Shown one piece after another: positions 56,334 to 64,000 of a stretch of 64,000 nt of DNA (position 1 is the first letter of the stretch; the number at the start of each line of letters is the position of its first letter). Made by a program: the position numbers and the translations under genes. The notes beneath the pieces were generated by a model. The model was not told where the DNA came from. It ran no database searches and saw nothing but the letters and a program-made list of their open reading frames with translations. The DNA lies in contig NC_031495.1 in NCBI RefSeq assembly GCF_000237925.1, forward strand, positions 54,850,108 through 54,914,107. Direction: 5' to 3'. This stretch comes from Schistosoma mansoni (Eukaryota > Platyhelminthes > Trematoda > Strigeidida > Schistosomatidae).

Positions 56334-59300
56334 GCAAGCTTTCATTTGACTATTGGCTACTGTTATACGATTTACCATCCCCGACTTATTCCCAATTTAG
56401 CAGTTACAATCTCTTGTACTCACAACAACTTTCTATTTGTGGTAATTATTTCTCATTTGATGATGTGATGTGGTTTGTATAAAAACCACGTGTCTGAAAT
56501 ATACGATTCATATAGTAGAGGCTGAAATTTGTTTTGAGGACTGAACAGGTTGGGCTAGGCGAGAAGCTGCTATACAGAGGACTGATGAGGATTCAGAGTT
56601 GACCCATGGCTACTAGTGCTGTTTGACATATCATTGGTTTAGCATATGGACACAGTCACAGACGTCGGTTTTCTGATTAGCCATCTTGTCACGTGATATT
56701 CGACGTGCTTTAAAACATAATGCAATGATCCTCGTTCAAAGTAGTGAACTTAACTTATACAGTCTAAAAGATATAGTGTTAAAAACTGACAGAAACAGAG
56801 CCCATTTCAGACAGTTTAAAATTGATCACAATAATATTACACTAAAATTATACTTCCTGAGTACGTTAGTGTATCTCTTCATCTTAAAACTGCAGTCTTA
56901 ACTGACTACATTTGCACACAACTCGGTCCATTATTGACGAAGTATTTCAGACATATGATTTTAGGTGATAAACTTACTTACTTACTTACGCCTGTTACCC
57001 CTCGTCGAGGAGCATAGGCCGCTCACCAGCATTCTCCATCCAACTCCGTCCTGAGCCTTCCTTTCCAGTTCTTTCCAGTGGCTGTTCATCCTTTTCATAT
57101 CTGCTTCTATTTCCCGGCGTAGTGTGTTCTTTAGCCTTCCTCTTTTCCGCTTCCCTTCCGGATTCCAAGTTAGGGATTGAGTCGTGATGCACATTGGTGA
57201 TTTCCTTAATGTATGTCCGATCCACTTCCAACGTCTTTTCCTAATTTCTTCTTCAGCTGGAAGCTGGTTTGTCCTCTCCCATAAAACGCTGTTGCTGATA
57301 GTATCCGTCCGATGGATGTTGAGTATTTTGCGTAGAAAACTGTTTATAAATACTTGTACCTTCCTGATGATGGATGTAGTAGTTCTCCACGTTTCAGCTC
57401 CATACAGTAGGACTGTCTTGACGTTCGTATTAAAGATTCTGACCTTGAAATTAGTTGAGAGTTGTTTTGAGTTCCATAGGTTCTTCAACTGTAGAAATGC
57501 TGCCCTTGCTTTGCCAATCCTCGCCTTTACGTCTGCATCCGATCCTCCTTGTTTATCAACGATGCTTCCCAGGTACTTGAATGTTTCCACCTCTTCCAGA
57601 GTTTCGCCATCAAGTGTGATTGGGTTGGTGTTCTCCGTGTTGCATTTGAGAATCTTGCTTTTTCCTCTGTGAATGTGGAGGCCTATCGATGCAGAGACTG
57701 CTGCTACACTAGTTGTCTTCATCTGTATTTGTTCGTGTGTATGAGAGAGGAGGGCTAGGTCATCTGCGAAGTCCAAATCATCTAATTGATTCTGAGAAGT
57801 CCATTGTATTCTGTATTTCCCTTCAGATGTCGAATTCTTCATAATCCAGTCAATCACTAGAAGGAAGAGGAATGGGGAAAGTAGACAGCCTTGTCTGACT
57901 CCGGTCCTTACTGGAAATGCATCTGTCAGCTGTCCTCCATGCATGACTTTGCACTGTAGTCCATCGTATGAGTTTTGGATAATGTTGACAATCTTTTCAG
58001 GAACTCCATAGTGTCGAAGAAGTTTCCATAATGTTCTCCTGTCCACGCTGTCAAACGCCTTCTCATAGTCAATGAAGTTGACGTATAGTGATGAGTTCCA
58101 CTCAACTGATTGTTCAACGATGATCCGTAGTGTCGCAATCTGGTCTGTGCACGACCTATCCTTACGGAATCCAGCCTGTTGATCCCTAAGTTCGGCGTCT
58201 ACTGCGTCTTTCATCCGATTCAGCAGCACTCTGTTGAAAACTTTTCCTGGTACTGATAACAAACTGATGCCTCTGTAGTTTTCACATTTGCTCAGATCTC
58301 CTTTCTTTGGTATCTTGATGAGATATCCTTCTTTCCAGTCCATTGGCACTTGTTCCTCTTCCCAAATCTTCTTGAATAGAAGGTGAAGCATGTTTGCAGT
58401 TATTTCAATGTCTGACTTCAGTGCTTCTGCTGGTATATTGTCAGGTCCTGCCGCCTTCCCACTTTTGATTTGTCTGATGGCCATCTTGACTTCTTCGATC
58501 GTTGGTGGAGCGACATCTATAGGAAGGTCAGTGTGTGCTGCTTCGATGTTCGGTGGATTCAATGGGGCTGGTCTATTCAGCAGTTCCTCGAAGTATTCTG
58601 CCCATCTTTTCCTCTGTTCTTGAATCTCAGTGATTGTCTTACCTTCTTTGTCCTTGACTGGTCTGTCTGGTTTGCTATATCTTCCTGCCAATTTCTTCAT
58701 TGTATCATATACTTGTCTCATATTCCCTTCACTTGCAGCTTTTTCCGCCGCCGTTGCTAGTTCTCCATGTATTTCTGCTTGTCGGCTTTAATGCTTTTCT
58801 TCACTTCCCCGTTTGCTTCTGCGTAGTCTGCTTGTGCTTTGACTTTCTCTGCTCGTGTTCTGCTGTTGTTAATTGCTAGTTTCTTGTTCTTCCTTTCTTG
58901 AATTTTGTCCAGGGTTCCCATAGAGATCCATTCCTTGTGATGATGCTTCTTAGGACCAAGAACCTCCTGACACGTCGAAGTTAGTGCTTCTTTTATCCCT
59001 TTCCAGTTGTCCTCCAGAGTAGTTTCTTGTTCATTCAGTAGATCCTGTAGAGCTTGGAAACTGTTGTTGAGAGTTATCTTGAATTCATGGAGCTTGTCAG
59101 TATCTCGAAGGAAGGCTGTATTGAACCTTTGTAGTGCTGTTTGTCCAGTTGTCCAGTGTTTCTTTAGCTTCAGTCTCATCTTGGCCACAACCAGCCAGTG
59201 GTGATCTGAAGCTATGTCAGCTCCTCTCCGGGTTCTCACATCTTCCATTGATCTTCGGAATTTTTTGTTGATACAGATGTGATCTATCTGGTTCTCTGTG

Positions 59301-62300
59301 GTTTGGTCCGGTGAGATCCATGTAGCTTTGTGTATGCGCTTGTGTGGGAATATTGTGCCGCCTATAACCAATTTGTTGAATGCACATAGGTTTGCAAGTC
59401 TCTCCCCATTTTCATTTCTCTCTCCTAATCCATGTCGTCCAATTACATCTTCATATCCTGTATTGTCCACTCCAACTTTAGCATTTAGATCTCCCATCAG
59501 GATGGTGAGGTCCTTTCGTGAGCACTTCTCTATAATTGATTGCAGCCTTTCATTGAACTGATCTTTATCATCGTCGTTGCTATCATTGGTGGGTGCATAA
59601 CATTGGATAACATTCATTGTGATCCCTTGCTTCTTTGTTCTGAATGATGTTTTGATTATCCTGGGTCCATGAGACTCCCATCCCACAAGTGAATTTCGTG
59701 CTTCTTTGGACAGCATTAGAGCAACTCCCTGAGTGTGTGGAGCATTTTCCCCTTCGTGACCGGAGTACAGCAGCATCTCTCCTGTACCTAGCCTTTGTTG
59801 TCCAGTTTGTGTCCAATGGGTTTCGCTGATTCCGAGTACTGCCAAGTTGTATCTCCTCATTTCCATTGCTATTTGGCTGGTCCTTCCTGTCTCCCACATT
59901 GTCCGGACGTTCCATGTACCTATAAAGAGTGTTGCTCTGGTTGTTAGAAGATGCATCGGTCTCGTGACTTCCGAAGAATTTCGGCTTTCATCATGAGACG
60001 TCATAATTATTCCTTCAACTCCCAGGGCAGAGTTTAAATGGTTTGAATTATTTTTTCTGGTAAGCGTTTTTGAGCGAGTTAGTTTTTCTGCAGGATAGGT
60101 TCGTTGATCCCATGCCCAACCCTCCTCCTTTACCCGGGCTTGGGACCGGCAGTAACTCTAGAAGAGCTACAGGCGGAGTGATAAACACACTTCAGTATTA
60201 TGCATAAAATGTTACATACCTGATTATCTTCACCATTTACAGCTGACAGTGTATCCGAATTATTAATTTTTAAGTTATCTTCATTAGATTTCGGCACAGA
60301 ATGAATGGTACAGTTATGATGATTAGTCGCTTGCTGGCTAACATTATTTGTCGATGAACTGCCGCCTTCTTTCATTGTTAAGCGACTTTTTGCTGCTGCC
60401 AGTTGTAGTATTTCTGGAGCAGGAAGAACATTTACACTGAGAGTCCGAGATGACGCAGGATTTGTATCAGTACTAACATTCATAGTGCTGGTTACACTAG
60501 TAACTGTACCACTGACACTACTACTATTACTCCCTGATGTAGATGACAACAATGCTTCGGCAATCATTTTATCTAAAGCTTCACAGAATGCAATATCCTC
60601 AGGACAATCAATAAATCGTGGCTTCAACTCATAGTTCTGATCATTCTCCTCTTCCTCTGCTTCTTTTCCTTCTGTTTTCTCCTTTATGAAGTCAAAAATA
60701 GAAAAAAAACAATTGCCAAATCATCCAGTGATATTATTTTACAAGAGTTAGTGAGAGCATACATAAATTAAAGTGTGCAGAAGAAATTAATTCACATATT
60801 TGTTGAGGATGCAGTCACCAGTTACAACTAATGAAAAGCAAACCAATATCGATTAGATTGAAATTCTGTTACAGTAAATCATCATCACGGTGAGACTATA
60901 ATTTATGGACGATCTTTGAGCGACGCTAAACTGGCCTTGAGAACGTCCACCTGATAACTAGGACCAAATGAGAGTTATAAACCTGTGTGAGGAATTAGAA
61001 TTATGATTTACAGTTGGTGATTAAGGTTAGAAATTAGATTTAAGGTTTTCATCTAGAACTGAAATCAGCTATGATGCCAAAACTCTATTTATCCAAATGG
61101 ATGGGTGAATTTCGCGCCAAAATCAGAGGTCTGTTATCCTATACGTGATTGGTTCGTCCATAAATACTAGTCTCGCCTGGGACACTATTCAGAGAATTTC
61201 AAGAGATTTTTACTCAGTTTGAAACATTTTAATCATTATTCTTTTACTGATATATAATTGATAAACTTGTTGTATTCTGGATTGATTATACTGGGTTAAC
61301 ATGAAAAAGCCTAGTCTACAAAGCCTGGTATTTTGACTTTAGTAAGTGGAGCAAGGAAAAGAAGAGAATACAAGAGGTCTCGTTCACGACATTGAAGCTC
61401 GAGTAGTGAAATGATCAGCATAGCGCACGAATGTACGAAGACTGTTACTTGCATAGCGGTCTTAAACATTAAATTACAATATATTATGCATAAACCGAGC
61501 CATTTACCAGTGCGAGATCAATATCCTCTTGAGATTGTTGGCTATCGACGCGAGAACGACGACGACTACCATCCGATTCTACCAAGTCAGTAGGTTGACG
61601 GCGTTGCGATGAATGAGTTTCACCTGGTTCTTCATCTTCGTCATCCAAATCAGAATCTTCATCCATAGAATACTCATCGTCATCCAGCTGGATGTCTTCT
61701 GGAAAAGTTAAACAGAAAACTATAAACTACTATCATTCGGCAAATTGTTGAGACGTTTATAGTTATCCATGTGTTTGATAGTCCTGTCTAAATTGGTTTA
61801 GATGAATGAACTCTTGTGTCTAAATAATTAACTTTACAATGAAGAAATACTACAGTCTTGTATCGTACATGAAGACACTTGCGTAAGAGCTTTCATCACA
61901 TTGGGCCAAATAACATTTTCAGATAATGGAATACGACTGAGACTGAATACTACTGTTTTTCAATATACCAAGAAATATTAAAATTCAATTGATATCTACG
62001 TCTGAATTCTGTCTGTGCTTTTGGGGTCTTTTTTCTTCAGTGATTTAGTTACGTACCAGATAATTATGGAAAACAATATCTAAACATGTTTCCTGACCAA
62101 TATTATATATGAAGAGAAACTAATATGATCAGAAACCGAGACTAGCTGGATAAAAGACACCAGACTCTCAAAATCGAACTAACACGTTAATTTAGTTGTT
62201 AACCAGAATTACAAATTAACCAATTCAGATTCCAAAGATTGAATTTTACTATAATTACCTTACTTTTTTTTTCACTGAGTGAAAAATCTGAGTTACATAA

Positions 62301-63121
62301 CCAAATGTTGTTTACTTTGAATATAATTTACCCCAAAATGAGACATCTTAATTTACATTGAAAATAATCGCTAATCTTGAAAACCTTACCATACAAATAA
62401 CCTTCTTGCTTTCTAGAATAATCAGTTTGTGTAACAGAAATTGGGTCATTCACACACAATGTGTTCTGATTACTTGATTATAAACTGTGGTCATGACAAA
62501 TTACGAGAATTTAAACGTACTCGATGACTCGTCATAAAAGCGATGGAACTAGTGCAATTACTTCAAGTGTTAGAAAACCTTACCATTTTCTTGTTCAGCC
62601 TCTTCAGTTATCGTATCCATGTGACCAGGACCAGTTGGTCGAAGTGATTTGCTCTCTGAAAGTATCTTTAGATCTTGACCACCATTTTCCACGTTTTCTG
62701 ATTCACTTGTTAGTCCATATGTAGCCTTAAGGCGTGCAAGGCGAGGCAAGCATCGGGCTTCCAGATGACGGACGAGACGTTGTGCTTCTGCGAAATTTTT
62801 CGCTCGACCAACATTACCACGGAACTGTTGTAAGGTTTCAAAATATTGTTGCTCTACTGCAACAGGAAAACGCACAGGAATAAACATAGGTAAATGAGTT
62901 TGAGTATCTGAATTAGGACCAGAGATATCAACTGATGATTCAGGATTATTAGGTATCAATGAATCTTCAGAATGATTTACAGCAGGCTCTTCAATCGAAG
63001 ACGTTAGTTCACCAGTATTGAGATCTGTCTTCGTTTCACCTACTGATTTGGCTGATGATAACTCGGCGTCGTTTTTCGACTGCACCCATATAGGAAGAGA
63101 ACGCTTGAACCAGTAGTAACG
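54732..63121 (-). CDS. UPF2: UPF2, regulator of nonsense transcripts 2 (3' part)
   Basis: Five internal exons on the minus strand join in phase: 63121-62584, 61698-61508, 60681-60220, 55210-55018 and 54858-54732. The first starts [11 protein letters not shown], which resembles the end of the third MIF4G domain. The second encodes the acidic linker ([15 protein letters not shown]). The third starts the UPF1-binding region ([20 protein letters not shown]). The fourth carries [18 protein letters not shown] and a long charged helix. The fifth has [18 protein letters not shown], matching the conserved C-terminal UPF2 stretch around HPKGAPNAD. UPF2 bridges UPF3 at the exon-junction complex to UPF1 and so triggers nonsense-mediated decay. 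Exons for MIF4G 1 and 2 lie beyond the right edge. The final few codons (the last exon ends mid-codon, phase 2, at a GTAACT donor) must lie below 54732 but were not found. The 5009-bp intron between exons 3 and 4 holds a near-intact RTE element. Confidence 0.92.
55730..55785 (-). repeat. Tail fragment of the repeat at 50205-50700
   Basis: AAATATTGGTACAAAGGGGC followed by ACCAG is the reverse complement of the end of the repeat at 50640-50690. Only about 55 bp are recognisable. It lies in the large UPF2 intron. Confidence 0.55.
56285..56330. repeat. (AT)n microsatellite, about 23 units
   Basis: Uninterrupted alternating A and T in the UPF2 intron, about 640 bp from the 3' end of the RTE element. 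Confidence 0.95.
56982..58721 (-). CDS. RTE reverse transcriptase ORF (579 codons)
   Basis: The 3' half of the element's polyprotein. RT motifs are in order and intact: [64 protein letters not shown] (motif A Asp), [20 protein letters not shown] (motif B) and [12 protein letters not shown] (motif C, two Asp). [17 protein letters not shown] segment and a basic C-terminal domain follow. The Met at 58721 is internal; the true frame continues upstream into the endonuclease ORF. The stop TAA is formed by the terminal TAAG repeat itself, so there is virtually no 3' UTR. Confidence 0.94.
   Translation of the reverse strand: MRQVYDTMKKLAGRYSKPDRPVKDKEGKTITEIQEQRKRWAEYFEELLNRPAPLNPPNIEAAHTDLPIDVAPPTIEEVKMAIRQIKSGKAAGPDNIPAEALKSDIEITANMLHLLFKKIWEEEQVPMDWKEGYLIKIPKKGDLSKCENYRGISLLSVPGKVFNRVLLNRMKDAVDAELRDQQAGFRKDRSCTDQIATLRIIVEQSVEWNSSLYVNFIDYEKAFDSVDRRTLWKLLRHYGVPEKIVNIIQNSYDGLQCKVMHGGQLTDAFPVRTGVRQGCLLSPFLFLLVIDWIMKNSTSEGKYRIQWTSQNQLDDLDFADDLALLSHTHEQIQMKTTSVAAVSASIGLHIHRGKSKILKCNTENTNPITLDGETLEEVETFKYLGSIVDKQGGSDADVKARIGKARAAFLQLKNLWNSKQLSTNFKVRIFNTNVKTVLLYGAETWRTTTSIIRKVQVFINSFLRKILNIHRTDTISNSVLWERTNQLPAEEEIRKRRWKWIGHTLRKSPMCITTQSLTWNPEGKRKRGRLKNTLRREIEADMKRMNSHWKELERKAQDGVGWRMLVSGLCSSTRGNRRK
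58757..60004 (-). CDS. RTE endonuclease ORF (415 codons)
   Basis: The product is the apurinic/apyrimidinic-type endonuclease that nicks the target DNA. Catalytic motifs are all visible: GTWNVRTM (Asn, about residue 30), GISETHW (Glu), GDLNAKVG (Asp and Asn), IDHIC and ASDHHWL (Asp-His, near residue 270). The first Met at 60004 follows a 173-bp leader. The frame ends with KYMEN and TAG, where a frameshift separates it from the RT frame: the continuing frame reads [20 protein letters not shown]. The stop is therefore an artefact of a one-base loss, not a natural end. Confidence 0.93.
   Translation of the reverse strand: MTSHDESRNSSEVTRPMHLLTTRATLFIGTWNVRTMWETGRTSQIAMEMRRYNLAVLGISETHWTQTGQQRLGTGEMLLYSGHEGENAPHTQGVALMLSKEARNSLVGWESHGPRIIKTSFRTKKQGITMNVIQCYAPTNDSNDDDKDQFNERLQSIIEKCSRKDLTILMGDLNAKVGVDNTGYEDVIGRHGLGERNENGERLANLCAFNKLVIGGTIFPHKRIHKATWISPDQTTENQIDHICINKKFRRSMEDVRTRRGADIASDHHWLVVAKMRLKLKKHWTTGQTALQRFNTAFLRDTDKLHEFKITLNNSFQALQDLLNEQETTLEDNWKGIKEALTSTCQEVLGPKKHHHKEWISMGTLDKIQERKNKKLAINNSRTRAEKVKAQADYAEANGEVKKSIKADKQKYMEN
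60880..61330. repeat. Probable interspersed repeat in a UPF2 intron
   Basis: A block with phrases such as GTGTGAGGAATTAGAATTAT and CCATAAATACTAGTCTCGCC looks like sequence dispersed in schistosome genomes, and CATAAATA could be a promoter-like box. No second copy is present in the window and no terminal duplication was found, so family and borders are open. A solo LTR is one option. Confidence 0.35.
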
Positions 63122-63315
63122 CTAAAATAACAAAGATTGGTGGAAAAAAAATCGTAAATAACACGCTAATTATGCTGAGAAAATATTTTCTAGAGGGTGA
63201 AAAACTGGCCAGAAGACACATAGGATACAACTATATTTATAAAACAAGGACAATAATAACAAGTGAATTCTATTCACCTACTTACAGCATCTATCCGCTT
63301 GAATCATTGCTTAAA

Positions 63316-63438
63316 GTCACTCAGTCAGTCGGATACAACGTAGGACTAGGCATATATACGCACCGGTCCAAGTTGCCACACCTCATTATCACAACAAGAT
63401 GACCACCGAATTCATAGAAGTAGTTACTTCAACAGTTT
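63316..63438 (-). mobile_element. RTE family B 3' UTR fragment, inverted next to an RT fragment
   Basis: CAGTCAGTCGGATACAACG, then CCAAGTTGCCACACCTCATT and CATAGAAGTAGTTACTTC, matches the 3' UTRs at 13370-13490 and 30620-30720 in the same orientation. It stops at about 63438, where plus-strand RT coding sequence begins. Confidence 0.8.
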
Positions 63439-63439
63439 G

Positions 63440-64000
63440 GCAATCAGTGTCCGCAGGTACGGTATGTGCTTGCACCCTCCAAGTGCAAAGTACTCCTACA
63501 AGACTGGCAGGATTCTCATCCTGTACTCACCCTGGATGGTGAGCAGATTGAAGTAGTTGAGAAGTTCGTGTATCTAGGTAGTTGCATAAGTGCTGGTGGT
63601 GGCGTGAGTGATGAGATCGATGCACGTATAATGAAAGCCAGAGCGGCTTATGCCAATCAGGGCCATCTTTGGCGCCTTCGTGATGTTAGTCTGGCTGTAA
63701 AAGGCCGGATCTACAACGCGTCGGTGAGAGCAGTTTCGCTCTATGCTTGTGAAACCTGACCTCTCCGAGTTGAGGATGTTAGACGACTCTCTGTGTTCGA
63801 TCATCGTTGTCTCCGAAGGATTGCTGACATCCTGTGGCAACACCATGTTAGTAATGCAGAGGTTCGGCATCGTGTTCGGGCGCAGAGACGATAATTCAAT
63901 TGGTGTCACCATCTTGAAACACAGATTTTGGTGACTTGGACATGTTCTACGAAGGTCGTCCCAGAGAATTCCACGTCGTGCATTATTTGCTGACGCTGGG
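63440..64000 (+). mobile_element. RTE family C reverse-transcriptase fragment, runs off the window
   Basis: The plus strand encodes SKCKVLLQDWQDSHPVLTLD, FVYLGSCISAGGGVSDEIDA, SVRAVSLYACET, then a TGA in place of the expected Trp, PLRVEDVRRLSVFDHRCL and, in another frame, DDNSIGVTILKHRFW and RIPRRALFADAG. This is the C-terminal half of an RTE polymerase related to, but distinct from, family B. It contains at least one stop and one frame change. The 3' end lies beyond 64000. It sits in UPF2's upstream intron. Confidence 0.85.

Larger units (their letters stand above)
56965..60186 (-). mobile_element. Near-intact RTE family A element with 9-bp TSD in a UPF2 intron
   Basis: The body 56974-60177 (3.2 kb) lies between perfect copies of GTGATAAAC (56965-56973 and 60178-60186). 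On the minus strand it has a 173-bp 5' UTR, the endonuclease ORF (60004-58757), the RT ORF (58721-56982) and a (TAAG)n tail at 56974-56989. RTE elements normally have one ORF of about 1000 codons; here the two frames differ and a one-base loss near 58763 explains the split. The length, the perfect duplication and the near-complete coding capacity point to a recent insertion. The clade assignment rests on the short length, the AP-type endonuclease, the RT motifs and the tetranucleotide tail; schistosome SR2 is of this clade. It makes up 64% of the 5009-bp host intron and lies in the same orientation as UPF2. Confidence 0.93.

Noticed and set aside
56580-56610. CTGATGAG as a further hammerhead core
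   Set aside because: No GAAA strand, stem II or cleavage triplet follows at the right spacing.

Overview
This is a window of about 64 kb of AT-rich animal nuclear DNA. Its character is that of a blood fluke (genus Schistosoma): split genes, some with 44-53 bp micro-introns next to multi-kilobase introns, a very high load of RTE-type and CR1-like LINEs, Penelope-like and Ty3/gypsy fossils, and short elements carrying the hammerhead ribozyme typical of the schistosome Sm-alpha family. The genus is inferred from these features together; no species is claimed.

Host genes, left to right. (1) The last two exons of a C2H2 zinc-finger gene, + strand, 1819-4029. (2) A FBXO36-like F-box gene, - strand, 16154-20725. 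(3) A complete heterotrimeric G-protein beta subunit (GNB1-like), - strand, 25830-34365; its six exons add up to exactly 340 codons plus a stop. (4) The general transcription factor TFIIB (GTF2B), + strand, 43201-51191, lacking only its extreme N-terminal exon. (5) The 3' part of the nonsense-mediated decay factor UPF2, - strand, 54732-63121; the gene enters from the right edge, and its few last codons were not found. GNB1 and TFIIB diverge. TFIIB and UPF2 converge, as do the zinc-finger gene and FBXO36. They are unrelated housekeeping or signalling genes with no operon logic.

The rest is mostly transposon debris. 3.4-6.6 kb holds two hammerhead-containing short elements, each with its own target-site duplication, around a Penelope fossil. 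9.4-12.2 kb is a CR1-like LINE with an RTE copy nested in it. 13.4-15.4 kb is an RTE copy with most of its RT deleted. 18.1-18.8, 30.6-31.7, 44.5-44.9, 46.7-46.8, 47.5-47.7 and 63.3-64.0 kb hold further RTE fragments. 23.7-24.2 kb and 38.8-39.5 kb are gypsy fossils. 37.2-38.7 kb holds an RTE 5' fragment and a second Penelope fossil. 40.8-42.6 kb is a second CR1-like LINE. 56.97-60.18 kb is an almost intact RTE element inside a UPF2 intron.

The most notable observations are the hammerhead elements with inverted 5' parts and clean duplications, the dated nested insertion, and the near-intact RTE whose stop codon lies inside its own terminal tetranucleotide repeat. No clearly new biological system was found.
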